The notes under the pieces: model-generated
Told to the model about the DNA's origin: nothing
The model's database searches: none
Seen by the model: the letters and a program-made list of their open reading frames with translations, nothing else
Part shown: positions 1 to 13,089 of the stretch, one piece after another
Layout of the letters: each line of letters starts with the position of its first letter
How positions within the stretch are numbered: position 1 is the first letter of the stretch
Source of the DNA: Membranipora membranacea
Taxonomy: Eukaryota > Bryozoa > Gymnolaemata > Cheilostomatida > Membraniporidae
NCBI GenBank assembly: GCA_914767715.1
Contig: OU612075.1
Span: forward strand, 19,220,001 to 19,284,000
Direction: 5' to 3'
DNA length: 64,000 nucleotides
Made by a program: the position numbers and the translations under genes

Positions 1-280
1 AGGATATGAATCACATTTATTCATATCCACAAACATAAGCCCGTCATGGGGGTATCAGCATGTATTAACCAGGTCTTGGTTTGACTGGATTTTACACTGC
101 ATCTGCAAAACTTAAACCCATTTTCCCTTGCTAGTTGTGTATTCTGTACTGTCACTATTTGAGTAACAGCTTAAGAATTAGGAGGTCATGTGTAAATATT
201 CAATATGTCTATACAAAATTTGAACTAGATCAGCAAAGCCTCAGAGCAACGATTTAACAACACATATTTATCCATGGTAG

Positions 281-3200
281 GTTCTACACATAATCCTGTG
301 CCTCAGGCTACATTAACAGGGCACACAACTCCCATATCATGTGTGGTGATATCAGCAGAGCTCGGTATCGTGGTCAGCTCCTCACAAGGTAAGATAACTT
401 TACTTGTTTACTAAATATGTGTAGAGCAGGTTAAAAACAATCCCCCAATGCAACTGTCAATCAATCAGTCAAGCATAAAATGTCACCCTTTGACTTTTTT
501 TCAATGAAATTTCCAGCTTGCAGTTGCAATGTGGGCATGTTGCTGCCCTGGACCTAACATTTCAATTTTCAACATGACATAGACACAGTTAACATAGTCT
601 GAGATCAGAGTAATTCGATCTGTGAAATTTGAGCTTCAATATTTGGGGAGGGGGTGCACAACCTGATGGTCTCAGTTTACCTTATGTGACACAGAACACT
701 CATTTAATGAGGACTGAGTTGTGTCCTCAAACTTGTATGCAGTTGTCATTGATCTTCATCCAAGGTGAATTACATTTCTTGAATTTCACTGACCTGAATT
801 AGGTCAAGGCTTAAGTTTACTCTGGGCGTTCAACCCTATCCACTTTGCATACTTCACATACTTAGTTCAGCATATTAGTATCTTTGCTGCAATGCTGAGC
901 TCATCTTGTTTGCAAACTCTCCACTCAATTCCACTCATAATTGACATATCATAGAAATCCTTTATAATAACCTCCACGGTGGTATTTCAAAAATTGGGGA
1001 CTTGAAAACAGGCCATGTCATAGTTGTTGTTACAAGTTGCCACAGGGGATAAATATTGACCTAAATTTCAGCCTCAACTTGCAAACATAATTTGCATTAT
1101 CCATCGTTGGCATTTTGTAAATTGGCACCCGACATGACTCAAATACACAAAAACTTCATTGTCATTGATATAGCCCATCCCTATTCCTCTTCCTATCCCA
1201 AGCCCTCCCACTACTTTCCTATTGCATTATTCAGATAGCCAAGGATTTCTGTACTCATCTAAAGCTTCAAAATGGAAGCTTGATGTTTGCAGAAGGCCCA
1301 GTTGTAAAGGCAAATTCAAATTTTTATTTGCTTATAGTTTTAAAGATCCAAGCATCAATGCCATATTGACTTTTATATTTTGTTGAAAACACTTTACTGA
1401 CCCATCATTGTTCAATATCCCAGTCGCCTATTTATGGTCCCTCTTTGATGATTTAAGTTATCGACCTAGATTTTGCCCATTATAAGTAAAAGCACATAGG
1501 AATGAATCTTATTCATAGCCTATCTGCCTTGAAGTCACTGTATTTCTACAAAATCCAAGATCTCTTGAAACATGCCCTTCAGGCAGCATCTGTTTGTCCT
1601 AAGCTACATTAAATGGGACAGCAAGTACATTTTTATTTGCGTTTGCTATTAAAATTTCACATACTGACTCCATTTATATTGTGCTAACAGATATGATACA
1701 ATATGAAATGTCACATGCTATGTAAATTTGTACAGAAAGTTGTGAGACTTTACATAGCCTTTCCCTAATAGTTTAAGGCTTTAAACTTTGCTGCTCTAAT
1801 AGCAACGTGGATTTTCAGCCGTTGCTATCGATGATTTGCTTGTCTTAATGTTGAGAATCAGGTTTTGGTTCCTGAAGAAAATGCGATCGCAATGTACCTA
1901 AAAACCTACACAGGTGTTTAAAACCATTAAAAAGTAATAATTTAATATTTTTTTGTTATGTAGCCACCCCATTCCAAGTTTTATTACTGATCTCATTAGA
2001 AGTAATACACACAAAGTTTGTGTCGAAACTCTTGTTCACTAAAAAGTGTGGGTAGCGCTGTTAGTATTGTTGACTATTAGCAGCTATCTTATTTTAGCTA
2101 GTCTTTTGTTGAAGCATTGTATATATATGTGCCTGTAATATAAGGCGGCATTCACTGCAGCGTACCGTAACTAGTACCATAACTAGTAACACTAAAGCAA
2201 AGAGCAAAGGTTTGTTGTACTTTATACCTGATTGATACAGGGCATAATTAATGTTTGGTGTATTTTTGGTTACTTTGGAAAATTGCCTTGTTCATCCAAT
2301 TATTTTTGCCAACACAGGTTGATATTTAATAGTATTCTCATTATATCATAAAAGTGTGATACTTTTGGTGGAAGGACATGATGTCAGATGATTGTGCAGC
2401 TCATTCATCTGACTACATTTTGACGTTTGTCAGAGCATTTTCGTTGTTATTTTGGTCAGTTAGCACCGCAATTTCATTTGTGTGTTCTATTTATATTTTG
2501 TAGAGGGTCCGTGTCTGATACACACAATGCTCGGCGACTTGTTACGGTCTCTGGATCCTCCTCCTCTCTGTACAGATCCACAGAGTCTGATTATAAACAG
2601 AGAAGGTTACATCACCTGTGTATTCAACTCTACCCATGTCAGTCTGTATAACCTGAACGGTAGACCTCTCCTACACGCGGACACGCAGACACCTATCAAG
2701 GTAAGTCTCAAAGATCTATACCATTGTTATTCATAAGAAACTAACTGACTAAATTGAGCTATTAGAATGTGTATATCTACTTCTGAGAGTCAGTTTGGTA
2801 TCTATCATGTTCCAACCCCTAATTATATATTTCGGCTTAGGGTGGGTGGTCACACTAAAATCCTTGTGAAGAAACTTCACGCTGCATGATTTAAATCATG
2901 CTCTATCAATCAGAGATATACATGCAGTGTGGCCAAGAACATTATCCAACAAAAAATTCAATTTCTTGACCATTCAAGTTTTTCTTCAAGCCATTTCTTG
3001 CACTTCTGCTTTACTCCAAGATGAGCTGCTATTTGACGATATCCTTTTTTACTCATATTGTGTGTGTCGCAGTAGGAAACAAATGTCCTACAAATGTCCT
3101 CTCCTCTTGCTGTTGTGACAAAACTGGTCTTTCCAAACCACTGCCATGATTGCTTTTGTTTGACTGGAAGAAAATATATTACTTATATATATATATGTAT

Positions 3201-4254
3201 TATATACAAAAGAAATATATTATTATATATATTACTAGGCAGATATTTCATGTTACACTTATACTGATCTCCTTGTGTTGTATTCTATTTTGAATTTATT
3301 GTATTTGTAGTGTATCTGTATGAGCAGGGATGGTAAATATGTGATAGCGGGCGGTGATTCAGGAGTTGTCTCTATATGGAGGTCACATGACCTAGCACAT
3401 CTATACTCTTATCCCAACTGTGATGGTGCTATACATGATCTGGCGCTCTCTTATGATCAGAGGTAAGACAGAGGTTTACATTGTCAGAAATATGCAATCT
3501 CTATGCTAAGCAATGTTATGTTCCCTACACACGTAAAAATTAGCTAGTGGTTTTTGCACAGTTTTTGCCTTGCCAACAAAATTGATTCGCTACTTTTAAT
3601 TTAACTACTTGGTTTTAATCCCATTATAGCATATAATGCAAAATGGTAGCTAATGGTTTTCTGTGTTCTAATACGAATAACACCAACATAAAGGCTTTAT
3701 GATGTATAAGGCATACTGTGATGTAGAAGAAAAGTTGAGTGGCTTTTGTACAACTTTGTAAAATGCATACAATATTGTAGTTCACAAAGTAGTTAACAAA
3801 GTACAACGCTTCCTTCCCCCTCACTTTTACTCTCCTCTTAATATTTTGATATTTGGACAAAGAGAGAGTACTTATGTATCAATATTATCTAACTCCTCTG
3901 TGTATCTCTCCTCTCCCGTTGTGTTTACGCTCAAACACTTACAATATGTAGGTTTAATTGAATATCGCTATCAGAATGCTGACAATGCGTAAATAAAGTA
4001 CATGTCAATTATGTAATATCACATTTTCAGTTCATATCACTTTATTCTTATGTTACAGATATCTTCTGGTTGCAATGAGCACAGGTTGTGTAATCGTGTT
4101 GCATGTCGATTTCACAAAGTGGCATCATGATTATCAGCGCTCTAAAGAGAAGAAGCCTGCCCTCACAGCTAAGTCATCAGCTAGCGGCAGTAGCAAAGAG
4201 GAAACTGCCTCTCATAAAAGTGAAGAAAAAACAGGGGAGGCAACTGAAGAATAG
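281..4254 (+). CDS. NBEA/LRBA: Neurobeachin/LRBA-type BEACH-WD40 protein, C-terminal exons (partial)
   Basis: Large cytoplasmic scaffold of the BEACH family, which acts in vesicle traffic; only the end of its WD40 propeller is here. Four exons join in frame: 281-388, 2504-2700, 3311-3462 and 4059-4254 (stop TAG). Each internal exon is flanked by AG and GT, and split codons agree (G|AG gives E, AG|A gives R). Recognisable stretches are ISCVVISAELGIVVSSSQ, EGPCLIHTMLGDLLRSL, SRDGKYVIAGGDSGVVSIWR, LSYDQRYLLVAMSTGC and DFTKWHHDYQ, which follow the C-terminal order of vertebrate neurobeachin and LRBA. The product runs about 36 residues past that WHHDYQ block as a Lys/Glu/Ser-rich tail ending in ATEE, where I recall the vertebrate proteins ending close to it. 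The first exon has a weak pyrimidine tract and rests on homology and phase. The gene continues beyond the left edge. I cannot separate NBEA from LRBA with this segment. Confidence 0.9.
389..2503 (+). other. Intron of the BEACH gene
   Basis: Bounded by donor GTAAGA at 389 and an acceptor TAG ending at 2503. I see no further exon or recognisable mobile element in this 2.1 kb of AT-rich sequence. Confidence 0.7.
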
Positions 4255-4335
4255 ACATATCCCATAATGCAACATTTGGATACATATCCCATGATGCATC
4301 ATTTGGCTACATATCCCATGATGCATCATTTGGAT
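4255..4335 (+). repeat. Three 27-bp tandem copies immediately after the BEACH stop codon
   Basis: The unit begins ACATATCCCATGATGCATCA and is repeated three times with few changes, starting at the base after the TAG stop, so it would lie at the head of the 3' UTR. Each copy contains the short palindrome ATGATGCATCAT, except the first, which differs at two bases. Confidence 0.85.
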
Positions 4336-7269
4336 TTGCTTGTTATAAAGAGGCACAATATAGGCACTTTTCGTAAATGCCGATAAGGTTGTGTTGTTAG
4401 ACCATAACAGAAAAAATCTCTCTACGGTTGGTGTTTTGTACCACAAAGTGATTCGTTGTTGAAGCTTCACTGCCATCAGCCATATGCTATATATTCAATA
4501 CACTCCGTTTATGGCTAATTTGTTATTTATTATCAATGATTGATACATTTTTAGCCTAGTTCTATGCAGCAAAGTCTAAGAATGTTTTGATAGAAAGGGT
4601 TGATGATGCTCGAATATTTAGTTATGTTTTCGTCTTTTATTTCTGGCCAAGTTGAGTATATTTAGAGGTTAGTGGGCAGCATAGCTGGGAATCCCCTAAG
4701 AGACAATTGTGTCAAGTTTTGATGTAGATCGTGTCTAGAAAATTATGGTGATCAGTGGAATTTCAAAGCATTAGGAATTTCAATGTTTATTTGCAAGTTT
4801 TATGTTATAACGAGATTAGCAGCTAGAATTGTCCATGTATATTTCTCCGCCGAATTCATTCAAATTGTCCCCTCCCCCACTAACATATTATTGTCTTTGT
4901 AGCTCAACCCCTAATTAACATTCCATTATTTAACCCTTTATCACAGCTAAACATAATATTATAAACTTTTTTATACCAGCTAGTTGGCACTCTTGTCAGC
5001 AGGAATTATAGCGATATCCTCACATTTTTGTGTGCTATTGAAGATCATGATACCTTCATAATCATAATATATATTATAGACCACAAATAAATGTTGTAAA
5101 TAACTATTGCATGAAGGTGTGATTAACTTGCAGGAATTTACCATCTGTGGGATTATTTGCGGAACTTGAGTATAATAACAAACATTAGACACACACACCA
5201 ATAGTTTAGTGATGAGGAATTCGAAATCATGTGACATGTGATCATGTGATCATGTGACCATGTGACCATGTGACCATGTGGCACGTAACAACATACATCG
5301 CAAACAGATTATAATTGCAATCAATATATTATTGGTGCCATGTATTCAGAAACTGTGAAACTTTGTATGCCGATGTTGAACAAATTTTCCATCTCACAAA
5401 GATGAGGAAAAATATATATCCGATAATATCACAATACCATGACCATCGAAAAGGGATTTAAAGAAAATGCATTTTTGGTTTTCCTAATAGATCAGGATCC
5501 ATCTGAATCAGGGACTAAGAAGAAATAGCACCGTATCCGTTTAAAGCTTTCCAATGCTGTCAATTACATATTTTAGTACATCTAACTAGATTGACTGAGG
5601 GCAGTGCAGCATCTACTGTGTTATATTAAAATATAACTCAAACACGAATTGTGGATCATTCTTATTTATAGACTTTCTTTATGTCCCTGAGATTGACCTG
5701 TGACCTACATTCAGCGTGACCAGCAATTTTATATTAACCACATTATACTTCTTAAAAATGCTGCTAGGTGTGTTAAGCATCCTGCTGTTCAAACAGGGTA
5801 TGTATGTAGGGCACCTAACTCAGCAAAATCTTATTGTAAATAGGAATGTTCACACAAAACAGTTTTGAATATAGACCAATGCCATAGGTTTAAATTCTGT
5901 TAACCATTTATAGACTGAATACGGTGACTATGCACATTTTAACACTTTTGAGTCCTGAGAGTTTAAAAATGTAAATTGATCTGGGCTAGACTGACATTCA
6001 TCCAAAGAGCAAATAAACTATGTCACCAAAATGTCATTAATATTATAGGCAGCAAGCAAGCAGTCTGCGCAAGTAAAAAGGTTACAAGCAACTTACAAGG
6101 AATGATTTGTAACAATATAAAGATATTATTTGACATCAGTCTTATATTTTCGATTTTCTCATAGATAATTGACAATCAATTTTGATTTTAATACAACTGT
6201 ATTGGCAAATTCAGCAAAAGCAAATTTAAATCCAACTTCAACTAAAACCATAACATCAGTTTGTTGGTGTTCTGACCAAATATGTAAAGCAATAACAAAC
6301 ATCCCATGTGTTTAGATGGGGAAAAACTGATACTATGATGTTACCATAAACATATAATTACTATTTAGTATATATTAATATTTATATGTTTATGGATGTT
6401 ACAGCGTGGCAAAAAATTATCTTGTACATGGCAGTGAAGCTGTTCCTGAAGTGTATCACAGATATTATTGAGGTTAAATACCATACTTCTTCTTCTTTTG
6501 ATCAGCAGCTGTAGCGGATGCCGTTGAGAACATTTATCTCACCAGGAAAGCTGTATAAAATAGAACAAATATGGGATTTGAAACTGGCAACATTACGGAC
6601 ATTTTGTCAGCTTGTATTGTTCAAAATAGTTTGTAAAAATGTTAGTTTTTATGTGTAAGACCTGAGAAGGCAGTCAAACTGAATTGTGCCCAGTTTCCTT
6701 TACAGTTTCACACTTCACAGTACAAATATTTTTGAGGTATTAAGATTAGGAGTAAAATACATTAAGAAGAAAAAACATAGACATTATTTCAATTAACGAG
6801 AAACAAATCATACGATTAAACATAAGAACTGGTCCATCCACTGATTATATATCAATGGGTCCATCTTTATATTGGCGCTCTGACAAGACAGAAATGAAGC
6901 GATCAAAATTTAAACCAAGAGTGAAACTCGTAACATTTGCCTATGGCGTCTCAATGGAAACTTTGAAAGTAAATTTTATAGTTCTTTGTCTCAAAAATAG
7001 GCACTTGTCAAATTGCAGAGGAAATGGGTCTTTCTATCCTTCGCCAACATTGTTATTATCTTCGATTGGTAAGTCTGCACTTGTGCATGTTTAGCCATGA
7101 TGACATGTTTGCCTCCCAATTGCATTTTACAAAACCATGTTGATAACATCAAATTATGGACTTGTAAGGACTTTAATCATACTATTTGCTACAATAACCA
7201 ATGCTTAGCTAGAGCCTAGAGGGCTCTAATCTATTCCATGCCTAAATATTCTCATTAACAACCTTAGTC
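4336..7269. other. Interval between BEACH gene and quiver gene A
   Basis: No convincing coding exon was seen apart from a possible terminal micro-exon of quiver gene A at 6534-6550 (see that entry). The 3' UTR of the BEACH gene must lie at the left end. A short CATGTGAYC tandem tract sits at 5228-5280. Confidence 0.5.
5228..5280. repeat. Short tandem repeat, CATGTGACC type
   Basis: About six copies of a 9-base unit CATGTGATC/CATGTGACC in succession. Confidence 0.8.
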
Positions 7270-8849
7270 TTAGGTAACAGCATCAATGACCATCACAACA
7301 TGGTGTATTGTATGCAGAATTCTACTGAAAATTCCTGCTGTGGCTATACCTGCACTCCCATCAGAACAACCATGGAATGGCAAAAGGCGTATCGCATGCA
7401 GAGATAGTTCAAATTTCGTTATTTATTGACTTCCATAATCATTTGAAAGAATGTTTTCCATTCAGAGTCAAAAAAGAAAACGAAAATAAAATATTTTGGT
7501 TCATGGGATTTACCTGTGACGGCTGTGAGGACAAAAGCTGACAGGCTGTAGCTGACATGTGACCCAGTGTTACAGCTGTCACCTTCACACGAGCACTGCC
7601 AGACCTCGCTGTCTGTGATAGATTGAGAGGCATCCTCAAAGGGATAGGCGTCCTCGAACTTACAGATGGCGTTGTCATAGATCACGCCACAAGTTCTGTT
7701 CACTGCAATAATATGTTATAAAATATAATACAACGAAAGAAATTCGAATAAACATATATAAATAAATTTGGTCTATTTTGAGGGTCAAGATTTTATTTGT
7801 AATTGTGTTGCCACAGAATTGATGCTATAAAGTGTGGTTTGAGTTACAAGATTGCAAAAGGCTGCAGCTAGCACCTTGAGCAACAGCTGACAACTTACTG
7901 ACCACTTACTCTACTTACTTACTCTCATACTTACTCTCATACTTACTCTCATACTTACTCTCATATGATCCACAAGCCATCTACCATGAAGAATGAAATA
8001 AAAACTTATTTTTTACTTTTCAAAAGTTTGCAATATTTTTTCCATATCTGTTCAGAGTTTTCATATAAATATTTTTTTGTTTTTTTTGTTCATGAGGTCA
8101 AAAAGTTGCCATTTTCGTTTGCTTATAAAATACCTCTATATATGAAAACCTAAATAAAACCAGATAATAATATTATCTTGCGCTTCCTTTTTTACCGTAC
8201 TTACATGATTTGTATCTGCTGCCCTCGAACTTGCCTATGGCGTGAGTCTTGCTGCAGCCGGTGACATCATCACCACAGTCAGTCAGGTGATCTGCTGGTG
8301 ACTTGTACTTATCGTTACAAGTCGTGTCGAGATGAGAGTAGCAGACATAACAGCTTACAGCTAATGTGTATCCCACAATACATGCTAAAAACAGGAAATG
8401 GTTTATGGCATGGTTTTCATTTGGTATTTTTTTTAAAGAAAAATGTATTAACGTTAGGCGGGAACCACATCTCTCAGTTAATATCACATACTAAATAATA
8501 AAAGTTACAGCGCTCAACAATATCTACAGTTTCTGAATTCATTACACTTTTATCAACTAAAAATTCAACGTTCAAGGAATAGTTATTTTTGTTTTAAGGA
8601 TTGAAAGCTTTTTTGAAGCTCCAGTATACCAGAGTATATAAGTTTTGTATCTATATAAATTGCAGAAAACTCAGACTTTTAAAAGTTTTTTTTGCACAGC
8701 AGAGAGAATACCCGAACCCGAACGTGCACACCCTCTGTGTTAATACATTAAATGTATTGACACAAATTTTGTCAACTCATTTTGTGTATGATAAAAAAAA
8801 TAAAACATCACTGACCTGCAAAGACGAGGAGAGTTAGTTTGATAGCCAT
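7270..8849 (-). CDS. Quiver/sleepless-like Ly6 protein A (last exon uncertain)
   Basis: Small secreted or membrane-anchored protein of the Ly6/three-finger class closest to the quiver (sleepless) family; the fly member is a GPI-anchored regulator of potassium channels and nicotinic receptors. Minus-strand exons: 8816-8849 (ATG, signal peptide MAIKLTLLVFA), 8205-8384 and 7514-7702, all phase 1. Mature part starts near CYVC; ten cysteines follow the Ly6 order and end in VWQCSCEGDSCN, the family's terminal CN box. After it comes SYSLSAFVLTAVT, part of a hydrophobic tail. The terminal exon is unclear: an AG-bounded phase-matching segment at 7270-7349 gives a 25-residue tail, and an alternative at 6534-6550 gives the tail AFLVR. 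A TATATAA-like box lies near 8981. Closest in the window to gene B. Function in this animal is inferred from family only. Confidence 0.8.
7913..7965. repeat. 12-bp tandem repeat in an intron of quiver gene A
   Basis: Unit CTTACTCTCATA repeated about four times, in the intron between the second and third exons of gene A. Confidence 0.85.
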
Positions 8850-8973
8850 GCTGGTCCTTTGATAGCGTCCAAACTCAGTCAATATCAAGTAAGGAATGAG
8901 GTGTATTCACAAGAACACTGGTGTTTTATCGGTGTTACTCTACTGCAAACATCTAGACTTAGAGAGTTGATGT

Positions 8974-8990
8974 GGTATTATATATAAGGG
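8974..8990 (-). promoter_or_regulatory. Candidate TATA box of quiver gene A
   Basis: On the minus strand the sequence reads TTATATATAA about 130 bases upstream of the gene A ATG. Genes B and D have a similar box 85-100 bases upstream, which raises its credibility. Confidence 0.4.
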
Positions 8991-10873
8991 CATTCTAAAG
9001 TAGGAATATAATAGTAACCTAACACAAAACTAAATCTCAGTCTATATAATTTTAGATTATGCATGTGACTAGATTGATGCTTTAATTCACGTAGAGGCCC
9101 ATACCAAGGTCTACTTATTATAATGCCCTGAACTCATGATTTCTTACGCTAATAATGAATTAGGTCAAAAAGACGTCCACTCCATCAACAATATTATTTA
9201 AATTGTAAAAGGCTAGTCTTAAATAAATAGAACAGGACACAACTGACTTGAAAGTTGTTGTCGAACTTTGCAAACCTGGTGGGTTGTTGTCGAGTGTAGT
9301 TTAACTGAAAGCTCAGTTTGGTTTGTGAAAGTTTAGTTTCGCAGCAATAATGCATTAATGGGTAGCAATGGGTAGTAAATAATGTGCTAGGCAGCATCAG
9401 CTTTGTACAGCATGCGATGCAAAACTTTAAGTAGTTGCTGACTCTAAGCTGGGTAAAACTTCAGTTTAGGGGAGGTTCCAAGACATTGCTGTAATGATGA
9501 TAGAGCACAGGTTAAATAATAACTGGAATTGTAAACTGCTCTGTGGTAATTCATTTTAGTTGAGTTTTAGTACCTGATGGATGAAATGTTTTACAAAAAT
9601 TCTGGCTGAATTCTCATCCGAAATAGATTTCGTCTTTTTCCCTATGTAGAAGGTGCAACCTGCTATCAATAAATGAGAACTTGTTTTAAACCCTGGTTGC
9701 CCTTTAAGTTAATTACCCTAATCGGAGATTTCTCGGAGGATTAGAAAGAAATAAATACGGTGACTTTTATTAGTGACACACCCACAAACAGTTGATCTGG
9801 TGACAGATTCTGAAAATCGGAGTATCACCAACAATTACACAAAATATCTAAAACAAGCTTTCTGCCTTATTGTTATTCAAGTTTTGGGGATTCTCTACTC
9901 TTGGATTATTATTTGCATTGAGCATACTTGAAATGTACCTAACACTCAAAGCATAGCTAAATTTTACTCATAATATAGACTTCCACCTCAGCTAACATTA
10001 AGTGATGACTCTTTTTGACCTTCATCTCTGTGGCATTGCATCATTTCATAATACCTCAGCAAACAGTACTTCTATATTTTGGCCCACAGGTTTGACTGTT
10101 GATAGACTATAAGTTATCCTCTACTTTTACGTGGAATGACAACTCCAAAGAATTTCTCTTGATCAATTTTTGTACTACTGATATATTTGACAGTGAGTTT
10201 TTTGAAAGCTTCAACACATACCTCCCTTCAAAATTATACTAGAATTTTCTGAAAAAATTTTGTAGCACCAAACATTGGCCTGTTTTAAATGACTTCAACA
10301 TACTTACATGTATACCTATCAACCATAATAATTAACGATAATTAGAGATACATGTGATACATGACCAATGAGTGCGCTGGTTTGAGAAAGCCATGTCGGC
10401 GCCAGCTATACTGTCATGAAGCCATTTAGATTGCTCACAGTATAGTAAACTAAGCACAACCCATTTGTTTCAATGCACCCATCGTCTTCCAGTATGCGGC
10501 ATCAGAATGATGGCATGTTATTCCTACCACTAGCCTTTCTAGACTCGCCATATCACCACTCGCTACATATGAGCCAGAGCTGCTGCAAGATAAAGAACTG
10601 AAATGGATAAAATACACACCAATCTTGGAGATGAGAAAGAGAAAAGGATAAAAAACCAATCACAATCAGATATACTCAATGTATATGGATCTAGATTGAA
10701 CTAGGCAGTCCTACTATTTTTCCCATTGGGCGAGAAGTAAGTTCCTGGGACTGATACAAGTGCAGGACTGATGGTGGACTGGGTCCAATTGCAAGGCAGC
10801 GAAGTATGAGAGGTAATTGTTAAATGAGTTACATTATTAATTCAGAGAAATAAAACAGCTTGGGAGCATGTTG

Positions 10874-10925
10874 GAGAACCCATGTGCTGAGAACCCATGT
10901 GCTGAGAACCCATGTGCTGAGAAAC
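10874..10925. repeat. 15-bp tandem repeat, three copies
   Basis: GAGAACCCATGTGCT occurs three times head to tail, followed by a partial fourth copy. Confidence 0.9.
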
Positions 10926-11473
10926 CTCTTTCCCCATTTCATGATAACCGCTAAAATTAATAAGCTATGAATTTTTCGGAAATTGAGACGTCTGTGTGAC
11001 CCTGCTGTTGGTTGGAGTAGAAGACTTTTCTTCTCAGGTCCTCCTGGATTCAAGGGACTCCTGACTTTGGGACGTTGTTGCTTGATAATAAATGTTTAGA
11101 GGAAACAGTTAAGAAACCACAAAACTGAATCTCAAAAATATGGAAGTGTTAGATTCATGACATACAGTTGTGGCATGAATTGTATGTCATTTCTGCTGTT
11201 ATTGATTTGTTAGAGATAAATAATGAGCAATGTTCAGCATAGGAAATGGTTGAGAGTTGTTTAACATTTTTCTCGAACTACTCCAATAAGTTTGTAATGC
11301 TATATCCTGAGCATGTGCAAACCTAGACACAACCATCATCTAAATTGGTTATCCTACATTGAATAAATCAATTTCCGCACGATATGCTTTTCTTTCATGC
11401 CTTCCACGTTGATTCTATTGGTTCATTCATTTCAAAGCCACTAGACACTATATATGGAGAAGATGGGATGTAT

Positions 11474-11488
11474 GGGGGGGGGGGGGGG
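11474..11488. repeat. Poly-G run
   Basis: Fifteen consecutive G bases. Similar runs are at 44349-44361 and 47997-48010. Confidence 0.95.
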
Positions 11489-11628
11489 AGGTTATGCTAG
11501 TAGAAGGCAATTTGAATTACATGAGATCCAAGATAAATGGTTCTGTAAAAGAGCCAAAAGGAAAAGCAAATCTCTGTGACAGATACTATTCAAGTATTTC
11601 TTGATCCGACCAGAAGCCACCTGCGACC

Positions 11629-11670
11629 TGCACCTGTCCTCTAGCACCCAAGTGCTGAAGGACAGGTGCA
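11629..11670. repeat. Hairpin with 19-base arms
   Basis: Arms 11629-11647 and 11652-11670 (outer part TGCACCTGTCC / GGACAGGTGCA) pair at 17 of 19 positions around a 4-base loop. Confidence 0.85.
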
Positions 11671-12011
11671 CTGACTGCTGGGCTTTGAGCCCCAAGTGTG
11701 CTCCAACCTGCCTGCAAACTGAGGCACCACCATGTCTCAGTCTTAAGTCTAAGACAGTACATTCTAATAAGGTATATCAACAGTAGATCAAGTACTGAAG
11801 TTTCTCCCCCCGCCCACGTCCAGAAGTAAGGCAATATACTTCATCTATGCAAGCAGCACTTTTAAAAGTTCTAGTTAGTGTTTGTTCTAATCAAGGAGTT
11901 GTCTCCTTTCTCTTTCTTATGCCTCAAAACAATAGGATAATCTAAAATAACAGTATTTCTCAAAATTCTTTTTACTTATAACAGCCATGGAAAGCTTGAA
12001 ATTATTTTGAC

Positions 12012-12300
12012 ATATTATATTATATTATATTATATTATATTATATATTATTCTTATCAATTTCTTGCAGAAAGATCTTTGGAGTAGAGTCAGATATGTGA
12101 GCAAAATGGCTCACAATTGGGCTTTTAACGACAACCGCTCAGTTCAAATATGCCACAGCACACAGCATCACACCATACCACTCAATCTTTTCCACACAAC
12201 ATTACACAACACAGCACGTAAGCATGCGCAACACCACAACGCCGCAATGCTACACTACCATACCACACACTACACAACGCCACACCACTCCGCACCACAG
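12012..12300. repeat. AT microsatellite followed by CA-rich low-complexity tract
   Basis: 12012-12050 is a TATAT microsatellite. From about 12158 the plus strand is rich in ACAC/CCAC words. An open frame runs through it but has only His/Thr/Asn-rich simple sequence, so I do not call it a gene. Confidence 0.75.
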
Positions 12301-13089
12301 ACTTCCATTATAGGTCGGTCAGTACAGTACAGTCCTGTTGTTTTTAACCTCCACATCCCCTCTAAAAATTATCATTTGTTGTATTTTCTATTTCTCTTCG
12401 TGATTAATTGAGCTGATATTCAGGTCGCTGTAAAATCGCAGCTTATTGGTACATTGATAGTCTGGTATGTTGTTGTTTGGGACAAAGTTTTTTGGGTGTG
12501 CATAGGCCTACTGACTAAATATGATACTTATACTGAATGACACATGTAATTAAAAAAAAGTGAAGTGCTATTTGTAGTTTTCATTTTCTGTATCAAATCT
12601 TTCTAACTTGTTTTGTGTGAACAGATTTACAAATAATTACAAATAAATATAAACGCTTTAATTAATATGTATTTACTATTATAGTAAATTTATTTATATG
12701 GTTATGCATATAACCTATGAATTAGTTCTTGACAAAACTGCCTATACAGATGCATCACAATTTTTCATACTGTTGCTTAGCTTTTTAGCAAATACTTTGA
12801 GAATTAAATTGTGCGGTGACAAAATGTGTCATTTAAACACCACCACATAGAATGCCTTTTCAATACACTGCAGTACACCAATTAATTAATTTATGCCTTT
12901 TTTTTCTTCAACCCTAGCAACCTGAGCATACATCAATAGCTAGCATAATGATTTTTTTTCTGTGAAAGATTGTATCAGTATCTGGCAGTAGAGTCATGTA
13001 ACAGCTGTGTTACTAATCTTTAAGAGGAGTTATGCATCCTGAGTTCCATCCAATAGACCAACAGACAATATTGCACAACAAACCATATG

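Noticed and set aside
12007-12411. 134-codon open frame, His/Thr-rich
   Set aside because: Low-complexity AT and ACAC sequence, no splice context and no family resemblance.
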